The notes: generated from the sequence alone by a model not told the origin. A DNA stretch of 64,000 nt from JBEBVQ01 sp037190845 (GCA_037190845.1 JBBCJI010000004.1:161586-225585), one strand, 5' to 3'. Positions 34,843 to 44,778 are shown, counted from the stretch's first letter. Made by a program: numbers and translations.

Positions 34843-34889
34843 GGAATAAAATGAGGATCGCCGCGGCAAGCGACGACCCTCTGTATTCC
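34843..34889. terminator. Imperfect hairpin between convergent genes
   Basis: GGAATA (34843-34848) and GAGG (34853-34856) pair with CCTC (34878-34881) and TATTCC (34884-34889) around an internal GC-rich loop. It lies between two converging stop codons and may act in both directions. Confidence 0.4.
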
Positions 34890-34897
34890 CACGGTGA

Positions 34898-35371
34898 TCA
34901 GGAAATGCGTTTTAGTATTTCACCCGTTTTTTCTGTATAAAAGTGCATCAGGTCGCCTATATTACCCGGTTGACGCTTCAGCAACATATCGTTATAATAC
35001 CACCCGTCCCTGTACCTGTATTCCAGACTGCCACGTAGCCCCAGATTATCTGTCATTTCCAGTGTCCAGTTATTGTTGGTTAAAATAAATCCATATTCCC
35101 GGAAAAAATGATCAGAGAATGTCTCCCGGTTAAAATAGACATACTGCCGGTACATCACATCATAAAAATTTTCGGCAGTAGGACTACTGTTTACAACATT
35201 CGACAGACCGTAAAAATTCCCGTCAATATTGAAGAATGCAATTGCTTTTTTCGGATTCCGTAGCCAATGTTGATCTTCATTGATAAAGAAACCTTCGGCT
35301 ACGATACAGATACCATCCAATTCCAAACGCCACGATTGATCTTCCTGCTGCACTTTATTAAATGGATACAT
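34898..35371 (-). CDS. Hypothetical protein without signal peptide
   Basis: A protein of 157 residues, not recognised. It is rich in aromatic residues and Asn, with beta-like segments (KAIAFFNIDGNFYGLSNVVN; YGFILTNNNWTLEMTDNLGL; LEYRYRDGWYYNDMLLKR) and a short helical end (LMHFYTEKTGEILKRI). No signal peptide or membrane helix is visible, so it is probably cytoplasmic. It converges with the preceding gene, and 444 bases without a gene separate it from the next TonB receptor. Confidence 0.65.
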   Translation of the reverse strand: MYPFNKVQQEDQSWRLELDGICIVAEGFFINEDQHWLRNPKKAIAFFNIDGNFYGLSNVVNSSPTAENFYDVMYRQYVYFNRETFSDHFFREYGFILTNNNWTLEMTDNLGLRGSLEYRYRDGWYYNDMLLKRQPGNIGDLMHFYTEKTGEILKRIS

Positions 35372-35815
35372 ATTATTGCCTGTATGTTTTGCTTTCCTCA
35401 GGCATTATCACATAATCAAAAACCGGGCAAGAAAAACAGTACTGTGTATTGTGAGGATGTAAGAGGGGCGGATTTTTTTAATTTTATTTGATAGTCAATA
35501 TTTTAAATACTGTGATAACTTTCATTCCCTGATGTTGTCTGGTCGCATAGACCAGCACACTAAAATGGATACTATACACTCCTCCACAAAACCGGGAATA
35601 TTTTACACATCTGTGTCATATTATTGATTCTTTCCGGTAAGCTAATTCGAATAATTAACATGATCCTTTTTTATTTTCAGCTCCAAATGAGCTTATTTTA
35701 CACCCTTATTCCGTCATGTAATATCCGGTATCCAGCTACGACAAAAAGAAAAGACGTCTTAGATAAAAGACCGAAGTAATATAGCATGTATGGATTCCTG
35801 ATAAAATGAATATAC
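35372..35815. other. Gene-free AT-rich region before a TonB receptor
   Basis: No open frame or RNA gene is supportable here. It contains a six-base-arm hairpin CTGGTC-GCATA-GACCAG (35539-35555) and a half-site CTACGACA at 35736 that lacks the second arm of the WYL-type operator. It is likely to hold promoters of the two divergent flanking genes. Confidence 0.5.
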
Positions 35816-38149
35816 ATGAAGTTTTCTTTTGCCACACTTATATTATGTGCGTTGGCTGTTACCTCTCTGTGGGCGCAGAAAGCCGATAGCCGGTATACGC
35901 TCAGCGGTTATGTAAAAGATGCTAATACCGGTGAAGAAATTATTGGTGCAACCATCGTAATACGGGAGCTATCCGGTACGGGCGCTACTACCAATGCCTA
36001 TGGTTATTTTGCGCTAACCTTACCTGCCGGTAATTATACAGTTATAGCCCAGGCTGTTGGTTATAGAGCGGAAGAAAATCAGATACAGCTGGATAAAAGT
36101 CATCGACTGGATTTTATTCTGGGGTCAGCGGAAAGTCAGTTGGCAGAAGTGGTCGTGTCGGGTACACGACGCGATGAAAATATCACCCAGACACAAATGG
36201 GTATTGAAAAGCTTGACATGAAGGAGATCCAGAATATACCCGTACTGATGGGTGAGAAGGATGTGTTGAAAACAATACAATTACGTCCGGGTGTTAAATC
36301 GGCCGGAGAAGGGAACAGCGGTTTTTATGTACGTGGTGGTGGTGCAGATCAAAACCTGATATTGCTGGATGAAGCGATGGTGTATAATGCCTCGCATCTG
36401 CTTGGTTTTTTTTCTGTCTTCAATACGGATGCACTTAAAGATGTAACACTTTATAAGGGAAGCCAGCCGGCGGAGTTTGGAGGGCGGCTTTCTTCAGTGT
36501 TAGATATTCGGATGCAGGATGGAAATGATAAGGAATACGGTGCCGAAGGAGGCATAGGTCTCATATCTTCCCGTCTGAAAATTGACGGCCCGATCGTAAA
36601 AGACAAGGGTTCTTTTACAATATCCGGCAGAAGAACATATGCAGATCTTTTTCTGAAGTTATCCCCGGATTCATCCATCAATCGAGCCCGGCTGTATTTC
36701 TATGATTTGAATGCAAAAGCGAATTACCGGATCAATGATAAAAACAGGATCTTCCTCTCCGGTTATTTCGGAAAGGATGTGTTGGGATTTGCAGATAACT
36801 TTGGGTTTGATTGGGGAAATGCAACCGGTACAGTGCGGTGGAACCACCTGTTCAGCCACAGATTGTTTTCAAATACCTCGCTTATTTACAGCAATTACCG
36901 GTACAATATTAATATCGACATGGGTGCTTTTAAAGGTAATATCCTGTCGCGCATCCAGAATTATAACCTGAAGCAGGATTTCCAATACTATGCAGACAGC
37001 CGCCATGAATTAAAATTCGGCATTAACTCCATCTATCATAAAATTGTACCCGGTGCTATTACAATAGAAAGTTATGATCAGGTAAGTCAAACAAAGATGC
37101 CACAAAATCATGGCTGGGAAAATGCTGCCTATGTTTCACATAAATGGAAGCTGAGTGAACCTTTGAATATTGAATATGGTTTGCGGGCATCGGCGTTCAG
37201 TGCTATCGGCCCCGGTGATTATTACACATTTTCATCGGAGGGCAGGCCCATCGATACGGCTACGTACAAATCCGGTGAATTCGTGAAAACATATTTCTTT
37301 ATCGAACCCCGTTTTGCACTCAATTATATACTCAATGAAGTAAGCTCTGTGAAGCTTGCATATGGCAGGAATACCCAAAACCTGCACTTGTTGTCAAATA
37401 CCACTTCCGGTAATCCTACAGACTTGTGGATACCCAGCAGTATAAACGTCAAGCCGCAGGTAAGTGATCAGGTATCGCTGGGGTATTTCCGGAATTTTGC
37501 AGATAACAATTATGAGTTTTCTGTGGAAACTTATTATAAGGACATGCAAAACCAGATTGATTATAAAGACGGCGCCCAACTGCAATTCAATACAACGGTG
37601 GAATCGCAACTGCTGATCGGTGTGGGGCGGGCGTATGGCGTCGAATTTTTCGTGAAGAAGAAATATGGACGTCTTAATGGCTGGATTGGTTACACGCTCG
37701 CAAAAAGTGAAAGGAAAATTGATGGCATTAATGGAGGCGACTGGTATAATGCACGGCAGGACAGAACCCATGACGTGTCGCTTGTGGGTATTTATGAATT
37801 GGCGCCTAAGTGGGTGGTGTCGGCTGCCTGGGTTTATTATACAGGTAATGCCATCACATTCCCGAGTGGAAAGTATGGGGTAGAGGGGCATGTGGTTAAT
37901 TATTACACAGAGCGCAACGGCTATCGTATGCCGGATTATCACAGGCTCGATCTCGGGATCACTTGGATCCGGAAGAAAACGGATAAAAGGGAATCAAGCT
38001 GGAACTTCTCTCTTTATAATGCTTATGGCAGGGAAAATGCTTACAGTATCACCTTCGAGGAAGACCCGAATGATCCGTCGCGTACACAAGCTGTACGTAC
38101 GACTTTGTTTCGCTGGATACCTGCTATTACCTACAACTTTAAATTTTAA
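35816..38149 (+). CDS. TonB-dependent outer-membrane receptor (paired with DUF4249)
   Basis: A protein of 777 residues. It has a signal peptide (LILCALAVTSLWAQ), a carboxypeptidase-like domain at about residues 28-105 (LSGYVKDANTGEEIIGATIV), and a plug that contains YVRGGGADQNLILLDEAMVY and GSQPAEFGGRLSSVLDIRMQ. The barrel ends TTLFRWIPAITYNFKF with a terminal Phe. The receptor is of the size common for peptide, siderophore or metal import, and the DUF4249 lipoprotein that starts five bases after its stop is its usual partner in Bacteroidota. The ligand is unknown. Confidence 0.9.
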   Translation: MKFSFATLILCALAVTSLWAQKADSRYTLSGYVKDANTGEEIIGATIVIRELSGTGATTNAYGYFALTLPAGNYTVIAQAVGYRAEENQIQLDKSHRLDFILGSAESQLAEVVVSGTRRDENITQTQMGIEKLDMKEIQNIPVLMGEKDVLKTIQLRPGVKSAGEGNSGFYVRGGGADQNLILLDEAMVYNASHLLGFFSVFNTDALKDVTLYKGSQPAEFGGRLSSVLDIRMQDGNDKEYGAEGGIGLISSRLKIDGPIVKDKGSFTISGRRTYADLFLKLSPDSSINRARLYFYDLNAKANYRINDKNRIFLSGYFGKDVLGFADNFGFDWGNATGTVRWNHLFSHRLFSNTSLIYSNYRYNINIDMGAFKGNILSRIQNYNLKQDFQYYADSRHELKFGINSIYHKIVPGAITIESYDQVSQTKMPQNHGWENAAYVSHKWKLSEPLNIEYGLRASAFSAIGPGDYYTFSSEGRPIDTATYKSGEFVKTYFFIEPRFALNYILNEVSSVKLAYGRNTQNLHLLSNTTSGNPTDLWIPSSINVKPQVSDQVSLGYFRNFADNNYEFSVETYYKDMQNQIDYKDGAQLQFNTTVESQLLIGVGRAYGVEFFVKKKYGRLNGWIGYTLAKSERKIDGINGGDWYNARQDRTHDVSLVGIYELAPKWVVSAAWVYYTGNAITFPSGKYGVEGHVVNYYTERNGYRMPDYHRLDLGITWIRKKTDKRESSWNFSLYNAYGRENAYSITFEEDPNDPSRTQAVRTTLFRWIPAITYNFKF

Positions 38150-38154
38150 ATGCC

Positions 38155-38940
38155 ATGAAACGATATATCCACATTTTCACGGCGATACTTTTGCTGGTAA
38201 CGGCTATTACTTCCTGCCAGAAAGTTATTGATATTGACCTGAACAAAAAGGAGCCAAAAATTGTTATAGAAGGGGGTATTTCAGATCAGCCCGGACCCTA
38301 TTTAATACGCGTTTCGAAAACGGTGAATTTTGACGAATCGAATGAATTCCCTGCTGTCAGCGGCGCTTTGCTCGTCCTCCACGATGATATGAACAATAGC
38401 GAAACGCTTAGTGAAACGGCTCCCGGTGAATACATTACTACTTCCCTCCAGGGTGTGGCGGGACGTACCTATACGCTGGAGGTGACTGTTAATGCCGTTA
38501 CGTACACATCTGTGTCTTATCTGTCCCCGGCTGTAGATATTGATTCTTTGACAATCGAAGAAAGTTTTTGGGGAGAGCGGCAGGTTAACATTCACCTGAA
38601 AGATCCTGTGGAAACAGAGAATTTTTATCGGGTTATCCAGGAGATAAACCGTGTAAAACAGAATGATATTTACCTCATCAGTGATGAATTGCAGAATGGT
38701 ACCAGTCTGAGTATGCCCTTGTTTGGTGAATACATCATGCTAAAGGGAGATACGGTAACGGTACACCTGCAAAGCATTGATAGGGCTGCGTATGATTATT
38801 ACAGGACATTGGCAGCATTAGTCTCAGGTGGTGGCCCCCCCTCTGATGCCCCGGCAAATCCTATAACCGGATTTACCAACGGAGCGCTTGGATATTTCAG
38901 CGCTTATGCAGTAAGGACGAAAACGATCATCTTCCCCTAA
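38155..38940 (+). CDS. DUF4249 surface or periplasmic lipoprotein
   Basis: A protein of 261 residues. The signal peptide ends with a lipobox (LLVTAITSC), so the mature N-terminus is a lipidated Cys. The family's typical opening follows (KVIDIDLNKKEPKIVIEGGI), then a beta-rich body (LVLHDDMNNSETLSETAPGE; AGRTYTLEVTV) and the ending ALGYFSAYAVRTKTIIFP. It is on the short side for DUF4249. The tight coupling to the upstream TonB receptor suggests a joint receptor complex resembling SusC/SusD pairs in organisation but not in sequence. Confidence 0.85.
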   Translation: MKRYIHIFTAILLLVTAITSCQKVIDIDLNKKEPKIVIEGGISDQPGPYLIRVSKTVNFDESNEFPAVSGALLVLHDDMNNSETLSETAPGEYITTSLQGVAGRTYTLEVTVNAVTYTSVSYLSPAVDIDSLTIEESFWGERQVNIHLKDPVETENFYRVIQEINRVKQNDIYLISDELQNGTSLSMPLFGEYIMLKGDTVTVHLQSIDRAAYDYYRTLAALVSGGGPPSDAPANPITGFTNGALGYFSAYAVRTKTIIFP

Positions 38941-38973
38941 TGCCGGCATCAGAGGGCGAATTATTATTTGCTT

Positions 38974-39660
38974 CTAACGATTTTGTAACTCGGTAAGACT
39001 GCTGCCTTTTCCTTTAGGCGGCTTATAATGTACAGGGCGGTTGTGTGGCATGTTCTTTTCGCGTGATCGGTAATAAGCGCTGTCTGCTGTTGTAAGCCCG
39101 AAAGTTTTGCTATGCAGGAGTTCGTCAATCTGATAGTCGTCTTCACGGATCAGCCGGCCATTTTGGGCATCATAAAACCTCCATACTCCGTGACGTACAG
39201 ATCCTTTTTCAGAAGGCACGCCTACGAGCTTTTCTTCTCCTGTTACAGGGTGGATCACCAGTACGGTATCATATGCTTGCGAAGGGTTTAATCCACGGTA
39301 ATGGCCTACGCAGGTTAGGGAACCCTGTTCAAAATATTTCACTTCTCCATGAAGTACATCAAACCGGTAGTTTTCAATAGCTATGAGATCTCCCAATTCA
39401 TTGATTCGGTACCAGGGGCCGATCTTCATTCCCCGGTCGTACGACCCAAAAGCTGTATAGGCTGCCTCTCCGTGCGTTGCTGCGAACTGCTCCCACCATA
39501 AGCCATGCCGTTTGCCGCTTTTATCCCGTTGATTAACGGATATGCTTGCCGTGTCCTTTTTTGCGGCATCATGTGGGTTGGTGTAACTGTCCCACTGCTG
39601 AGCTGTTGAGTGTACAACCATGCAACAGCAGATACAGGCGGCTATCAATATTGTTCTCAT
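38974..39660 (-). CDS. Secreted MORN/YwqK-like repeat protein
   Basis: A protein of 228 residues with a signal peptide (ILIAACICCCMVVHSTAQ). Short repeats of the MORN/YwqK type are visible (DKSGKRHGLWWEQF; GSYDRGMKIGPWYRINELGD; FDVLHGEVKYFEQGSLTCVG; KGSVRHGVWRFYDAQNGRLI). The C-terminus is basic (HYKPPKGKGSSLTELQNR). Secreted proteins of this sort are common in this phylum and have no defined role. Confidence 0.75.
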   Translation of the reverse strand: MRTILIAACICCCMVVHSTAQQWDSYTNPHDAAKKDTASISVNQRDKSGKRHGLWWEQFAATHGEAAYTAFGSYDRGMKIGPWYRINELGDLIAIENYRFDVLHGEVKYFEQGSLTCVGHYRGLNPSQAYDTVLVIHPVTGEEKLVGVPSEKGSVRHGVWRFYDAQNGRLIREDDYQIDELLHSKTFGLTTADSAYYRSREKNMPHNRPVHYKPPKGKGSSLTELQNR

Positions 39661-39739
39661 AAAATCTATCCGGGTTTTATCAGATAAAAACAGGAAGCGA
39701 GGTTACGAACGACGTTGTATACAGCCCGGAACACCGGGA

Positions 39740-40084
39740 TTACACTGCAAAAGAAGTTCCGCAACCACAGGTATTGCTTGCGTTGGGATTTTTAAAGACA
39801 AAGCCGCGGGCATTCAGTCCGTCCTGGTAATCCACTTCCATCCCCATGAGATAGATGCCATGCGCTTTTTTCATGATCACCTGTATGCCTGATATGTCGT
39901 AGGTGTCATCATCATCTTCCTGGTGATCAAATCCCAGTACATAACTCAGCCCGCTGCATCCGCCTCCTTTTACACCGATGCGCAATTGCTGCTGCATGTC
40001 GAAATCAGGTGCACTCATTAGCCGCTTCAATTCCTTGACGGCGTTTGCTGTTAGTACAACCGGGGTGGTAATTACTGTGTCCAT
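39740..40084 (-). CDS. Iron-sulfur cluster carrier of the IscA/HesB family
   Basis: A protein of 114 residues starting at MDTVITTPVVLTANAVKEL; a longer non-ATG start is unneeded. Three conserved Cys ligands are present: GGGCSGLSYVLGF and the C-terminal NTCGCGTSFAV. The family receives or passes Fe-S clusters to client enzymes. Whether it is IscA, ErpA or SufA type cannot be decided; the acidic loop HQEDDDDTYD and the signature RGFVFKNPNA fit A-type carriers. It ends 79 bases from the start of the MORN-like gene. Confidence 0.92.
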   Translation of the reverse strand: MDTVITTPVVLTANAVKELKRLMSAPDFDMQQQLRIGVKGGGCSGLSYVLGFDHQEDDDDTYDISGIQVIMKKAHGIYLMGMEVDYQDGLNARGFVFKNPNASNTCGCGTSFAV

Positions 40085-40181
40085 TCCTGTGATGCTTAAT
40101 CCTACAAAAATACGCCGAACCCCGGCGACTGCCAAATGGCATAAGCCATAGTATTGTAAATATCAATACGGGTATTTGGCC

Positions 40182-42161
40182 CTAAAATGCCATGAGTTTT
40201 TCCGCTGTTTCATCCAGTCGGCTTTTGGCCAGGAAGTTCTGCTCCAGCTCAATCGCAAAAGGCACGGCTGTATCCAGGCTTGCACAGCGTGTTACAGGTG
40301 CATCCAGATATGTAAAGCAATGTTCGGATATCCATGCGGAGATCTCCCCGCCGATGCCGCCGGTAAGTGTATCCTCATGTAAGACAAGAACCCTCCCCGT
40401 TCTTTGTACGGAAGCTTTTATAGCGTCATAATCCAGCGGCAGCAATGTACGAAGGTCCAGTATTTCAACGGACGTGTCCGGATGCCGTTGTGCATAATCC
40501 ACCGCCCAATGGACGCCACTGCCATAGGTGATGATGCTTATGTCTGTGCCTTCCTGTACGATACGGGCTTTCCCGATTTCAATAGTGTAATAATCATCAG
40601 GGACTTGTCCGCTGATGCTTCTATACAATGCTTTGTGCTCAAAGAATATTACAGGGTTTTGATCTTCAAAGGAGGCTGCCAGTAGTCCCTTCGCATCTTC
40701 CGGAGTGGATGGATATACCACTTTCAGCCCCGGTGTATGTACAAACCATGCTTCATTACTTTGTGAGTGAAATGGCCCGGCGCCTACACCTCCGCCGGTT
40801 GGCATGCGGATTACAACATCAGCATGTTGTCCCCATCGATAGTGTATCTTGGCCAGGTTGTTGATGATCTGGTTGAAACCGACTGTTACAAAATCAGCAA
40901 ACTGCATCTCCATCATGGCCTTAAAACCCTTGATGGAAAGGCCCAGTGCAGCGCCGACAATAGCGCTTTCACACAAGGGGGTATTACGTACCCGTTCTTT
41001 GCCGAATTGTTGTACAAAGCCTTCTGTTACCTTAAAGGCTCCTCCATATTCCGCGATATCCTGGCCCATCAGCACGAGGTTTTCATGCCGTTCCATAGCC
41101 TGGCGCAGACCGTCGGATATAGCCTGGATAAATTTCTTTTCGCTGGTTGCCTGTGTTGCAGGTCTTATTATGTTTTTCGGTGCCGGTGCATATACATCAT
41201 TCAATTCTTCTTCTGTATCGGGCCTTACAGGCTGTGCCGCAAAACCTGTTTGCAAGCCGGATTCGATTTCTGCGCGTATTTGTTCCCGGATATGATCTAT
41301 ATCTTCTTGCGATAAAACGTTCTCCTCAAGCAAGAATCGTTCGTAATTGGCGACAGGATCTTTTTTACTCCATTCCTCAAACAGTTCCTTCGGCACATAT
41401 TTCACACCGCTTGCTTCTTCATGGCCACGCATACGGAAGGTCATACATTCCAGTAATACAGGCTTTTGCCCACGGATACATTCTTTGCGCAGATTTTGTA
41501 CAGTTTTATATACTTCGAGTATGTTGTTCCCGTCAATGGTTATTCCTTTCATGCCGTAGCCGGTCGCACGGTCGGCCAATTGTGCGCAGACAAACTGTTC
41601 GTTGACAGGTGTGCTTAGTCCATAGCCGTTATTTTCGATGAGAAAAATGACCGGTAATCCCCAAACCGCCGCTACATTCAAAGATTCGTGAAAATCACCT
41701 TCACTTGTGCCGCCGTCACCGCTGAATGCGAGCGATATTTTTTCCTCTTTCAGTAATTTGTGTGCCAGTGCTATGCCATCAGCAATCGCCAGTTGCGGAC
41801 CAAGGTGGGAAATCATACCGCAGATGTGGTATTCGTTGGCGCCGAAATGGAAGGAGCGCTCGCGTCCTTTCGAGAAACCTTTCTTACGTCCCTGCCATTG
41901 CATAAACAACTTGTCGAACGGCATCTTCCGGGCCGTAAAGACACCCAGGTTGCGATGCAGCGGCATGATGTATTCATCTTCATCAAGCGCCAGTGTAGCG
42001 CCTACGGCAATGGCTTCCTGCCCAATACCACTAAACCATTTGGATATTCTCCCCTGGCGCAGTAATACCAGCATTTTCTCTTCAATCATGCGCGGACGCA
42101 CCAGTTCTGTATACAGCTTTACCAGTTGCGGATCTTTTAATCCGCTGCGATCGAATTGCAT
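40182..42161 (-). CDS. Fused E1 alpha-beta thiamine diphosphate dehydrogenase (branched-chain 2-oxoacid type)
   Basis: A protein of about 659 residues from the ATG at 42161; a GTG three codons upstream is possible. The alpha part (about residues 1-330) carries the thiamine-diphosphate motif SGDGGTSEGDFHESLNVAAV followed by ENNGYGLST. The beta part (about 345-659) has MGQDIAEYGGAFKVTEGF, the RNTPLCESAIVGAALGLSIK segment and IRMPTGGGVGAGPFHSQS. In most bacteria these are two chains; Bacteroidota often fuse them. It decarboxylates a branched-chain 2-oxoacid or pyruvate and hands the acyl group to an E2 that is not in this window; the E3 could be lpdA here. A -7-like box TACCTTTG lies on the minus strand at 42185-42192. 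Confidence 0.92.
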   Translation of the reverse strand: MQFDRSGLKDPQLVKLYTELVRPRMIEEKMLVLLRQGRISKWFSGIGQEAIAVGATLALDEDEYIMPLHRNLGVFTARKMPFDKLFMQWQGRKKGFSKGRERSFHFGANEYHICGMISHLGPQLAIADGIALAHKLLKEEKISLAFSGDGGTSEGDFHESLNVAAVWGLPVIFLIENNGYGLSTPVNEQFVCAQLADRATGYGMKGITIDGNNILEVYKTVQNLRKECIRGQKPVLLECMTFRMRGHEEASGVKYVPKELFEEWSKKDPVANYERFLLEENVLSQEDIDHIREQIRAEIESGLQTGFAAQPVRPDTEEELNDVYAPAPKNIIRPATQATSEKKFIQAISDGLRQAMERHENLVLMGQDIAEYGGAFKVTEGFVQQFGKERVRNTPLCESAIVGAALGLSIKGFKAMMEMQFADFVTVGFNQIINNLAKIHYRWGQHADVVIRMPTGGGVGAGPFHSQSNEAWFVHTPGLKVVYPSTPEDAKGLLAASFEDQNPVIFFEHKALYRSISGQVPDDYYTIEIGKARIVQEGTDISIITYGSGVHWAVDYAQRHPDTSVEILDLRTLLPLDYDAIKASVQRTGRVLVLHEDTLTGGIGGEISAWISEHCFTYLDAPVTRCASLDTAVPFAIELEQNFLAKSRLDETAEKLMAF

Positions 42162-42203
42162 AGGCAACACAAAGATTTGAGGTGCAAAGGTAACAGGGGA
42201 ATT

Positions 42204-44045
42204 TTAATACCCACGTCCTTCTTTCCGCTCCATGTAGTTCATGAAAGCACGGTTGGCAACGCGGTTACCGCCCGGCGTCGGGTAATTGCCGGTGAAATAC
42301 CAGTCGCCTTTATGATCGGGACAAGCGTCATATAACCCTTCAATAGACTGGTATACGATATCCACAGATGCTTGCACATCACCGGGATGCAGCATCTCTG
42401 CAATCTTCCGGCTGATTTCTTCCGGAGTGAAAGGGGCATATACGGCCTTGACAAAATTTTCCTGCCGGGTTTCTCCACTTTCTTCAGCGGCCTTGCATTG
42501 CTGGTACACTTCTTCAAGCAGTGATTCCCGGCCGCTTTCTTTCAGGAGCGTGACCGCTGCCTGGAAAGCAATAAAATCACCCATCCGGCTCATGTCAATA
42601 CCATAGCAGTCAGGGAAGCGTATCTGGGGGGCGGAAGAAACGATGATGATCCGTTTGGGGCCGAGCCGGTCGAGCATTTTGATAATGCTTTCCCGCAGTG
42701 TGGTTCCGCGGACGATCGAATCGTCGATTACAACCAGGGTGTCTACACCCGGGTTAACGGTGCCGTAGGTAATATCATAAACGTGCTGTACCATCTCATT
42801 ACGGGAAGCGTCTTCCGTAATGAAGGTGCGCATTTTAACGTCCTTTATGGCGACTTTCTCAATGCGTACCCGCCGGCTGATCAGCTCGAGCAACTCTTCA
42901 TCATTCAGTTTCCGGGTTAGAATCCGGTCACGTTTGATTTCGTTGAGGTAATCTTCAAGTCCTTTGATCAGACCGTAAAAGGCAGTTTCGGCAGTATTCG
43001 GAATGAATGATACGATGGTGTTTTTCAGATCGTTATCAATCATTTCCAACACCTTGCCTGCGAGATTCCGGCCAAGCTGCATCCGTTCACGGTAGATATC
43101 TGCATCACTGCCTCGGCTGAAGTAGATACGTTCAAAACTGCAGGGCTTTATCTCTTTTTCAGGTAGTATCTGTGGATTACTAAAAGTGCCGTCTGCTTTT
43201 ACGATTACTGCATGCCCCGGTTTCAGTTCCTGTATATCGTCCTTTGACACATTGAAGGCCGTCATAATGGCTGGCCGTTCCGAGGCAGCTACAATTATGT
43301 CTTCTCCCCGGTAGAAATAAGCAGGGCGGATACCGTTGGCGTCACGTAATACAAAGCTATCACCATTACCCACCAGTCCGCTGCAGACAAAACCACCGTC
43401 AAAATGGGTAGCGGCCTGCTTGAGCGCGCCTTCGAGATTGAGTTCTTCAGGATTGGTGTCGTCGGCCAGGCAGAGGTAATAATGTACCATCTCGATCATA
43501 GCGCCCAGATCGCTTTCCCGCAGGGTAGTACCGGGGTTGATATCCAGCATCGAAAACAATTCATCGGTATTGACCAGATTAAAGTTCCCGGCCATCGTCA
43601 GGTTCCGGGTAGGATTAATGTGCGGCTTCAGGAAGGGGTGGCAGAATTCTACGTTATTTTTCCCCTGTGTACCATAACGCAAGTGTCCCAGCATTACCTC
43701 TCCCATAAAGGGCATATAACCCTTTACCAGACCGGGATGTTTGCGGATGTCGGGGTACATCCGGGCCATTTCATCTACTTCCTGGTTCAGCCCCTGGAAT
43801 ATCCGGGCAATCGCTTGAGCGCCGCTTTGGCGTTGCCGGTACATAAATTGGTGCCCCGGGGTGACATTCAGCTTCACGGTAGCGATACCGGCGCCGTCCT
43901 GTCCGCGGTTATGTTGTTTTTCCATGAGCAGGTACAGCTTGTTCAGACCGTAAAAAGCAGTACCGTATTTTCGGTGGTAGTAAGCCAGTGGTTTCAACAG
44001 GCGGATGTAGGCTAACCCACATTCGTGGCGGATCGCGTCAGACAT
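42204..44045 (-). CDS. Amidophosphoribosyltransferase-family protein (PurF-like)
   Basis: A protein of 613 residues, about 100 longer than typical PurF. The class-II glutaminase nucleophile is Cys9 in MSDAIRHECGLAYIRLL, so an eight-residue leader would have to be removed to expose it. GLKGYMPFM-like glutaminase landmarks include LGHLRYGTQGKNN and DANGIRPAYFYRGED. The PRPP-binding loop is DTLVVIDDSIVRGTTLRES. It would make phosphoribosylamine, the first step of purine synthesis. The extra length and central LTRKLNDEELLELI insert are typical of a Bacteroidota subgroup, so a distinct role from the canonical PurF is possible. Confidence 0.88.
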   Translation of the reverse strand: MSDAIRHECGLAYIRLLKPLAYYHRKYGTAFYGLNKLYLLMEKQHNRGQDGAGIATVKLNVTPGHQFMYRQRQSGAQAIARIFQGLNQEVDEMARMYPDIRKHPGLVKGYMPFMGEVMLGHLRYGTQGKNNVEFCHPFLKPHINPTRNLTMAGNFNLVNTDELFSMLDINPGTTLRESDLGAMIEMVHYYLCLADDTNPEELNLEGALKQAATHFDGGFVCSGLVGNGDSFVLRDANGIRPAYFYRGEDIIVAASERPAIMTAFNVSKDDIQELKPGHAVIVKADGTFSNPQILPEKEIKPCSFERIYFSRGSDADIYRERMQLGRNLAGKVLEMIDNDLKNTIVSFIPNTAETAFYGLIKGLEDYLNEIKRDRILTRKLNDEELLELISRRVRIEKVAIKDVKMRTFITEDASRNEMVQHVYDITYGTVNPGVDTLVVIDDSIVRGTTLRESIIKMLDRLGPKRIIIVSSAPQIRFPDCYGIDMSRMGDFIAFQAAVTLLKESGRESLLEEVYQQCKAAEESGETRQENFVKAVYAPFTPEEISRKIAEMLHPGDVQASVDIVYQSIEGLYDACPDHKGDWYFTGNYPTPGGNRVANRAFMNYMERKEGRGY

Positions 44046-44090
44046 GAGGATGCAAAGTTACGGGGATTTATTTATTTTCCATGTTGTGGA

Positions 44091-44136
44091 TAGAGACGCG
44101 ATGCATCACGTCTGTACAACATATCGTGTCTCTACG
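44091..44136. repeat. Third copy of the GAGACGCGATGCAT repeat family
   Basis: Starts TAGAGACGCGATGCATCACG and ends ATCGTGTCTCTACG, an imperfect inverted repeat with a central ACAACA-like loop. It ends one base before the LysE-family stop codon, and 45 bases separate it from the PurF-like start. It matches the pair at 23617-23689. Confidence 0.8.
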
Positions 44137-44778
44137 TCACCCCAATTGTATATTAAAGATAGTGGTCAGCATTAACGCGATCCCGATCAGCAGAATGCAG
44201 GCCGAGGAGAATTTTTGTATGTACATGATCCTCCGTAGTGTAAGCCTCCGTCTGATGACATCCGCCAGGAACACCTTAAGAAAATCAACGGCGAGAATAA
44301 GTCCCAGACAGGTGCCGAAAAGGGTAAAACGGTAGATACCGGTGGTGTTGATGGTAGCCGTTACAGCAGCCAGCCATGTAATGATAACACCCGGATTGAA
44401 TGTATTGATCAGGAATCCACTGCTCCATATCCGGAAATAGCGCGACCGGCTGATGGTGGTGGGTATGGATGATGGCCGGCGTGGCTTATATTTCCGGATA
44501 AATCCGGAAAGACCCACGATGATTAGTACAACGGCGCCGCCAAACGCTATGGGTTTCTGGTAGTCTTTCAGTGTCTCAAGCCAGGATGCCGCAAAATTGG
44601 CTATGGCCACATACAGAATGTCGCTGACCGAAACGCCCAGTACGAAAGCAATGCCGGCTTTATAGCTATGGTTCAGGCTATAGCGGATAATGGCAAACAG
44701 GGTAGGCCCTACCGATATTGCCATAAACAGACCCAATAATGTCCCTTTTACAACTGCGTCAACCAGGTGTAACTGCAT
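44137..44778 (-). CDS. LysE/RhtB-family amino-acid exporter
   Basis: A protein of 213 residues with about six membrane helices. The N-terminal signature VKGTLLGLFMAISVGPTLFA contains the conserved Gly-Pro of LysE exporters, followed by GIAFVLGVSVSDILYVA. It probably exports an amino acid or related metabolite; the substrate is unknown. Its stop codon abuts a dispersed repeat. Confidence 0.87.
   Translation of the reverse strand: MQLHLVDAVVKGTLLGLFMAISVGPTLFAIIRYSLNHSYKAGIAFVLGVSVSDILYVAIANFAASWLETLKDYQKPIAFGGAVVLIIVGLSGFIRKYKPRRPSSIPTTISRSRYFRIWSSGFLINTFNPGVIITWLAAVTATINTTGIYRFTLFGTCLGLILAVDFLKVFLADVIRRRLTLRRIMYIQKFSSACILLIGIALMLTTIFNIQLG

Noticed and set aside
35736..35757. A CTACGACA half-site before the second TonB receptor as a fourth WYL operator
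   Set aside because: The second arm is absent and no TAnnTTTG box lies 19 bases from the expected centre.
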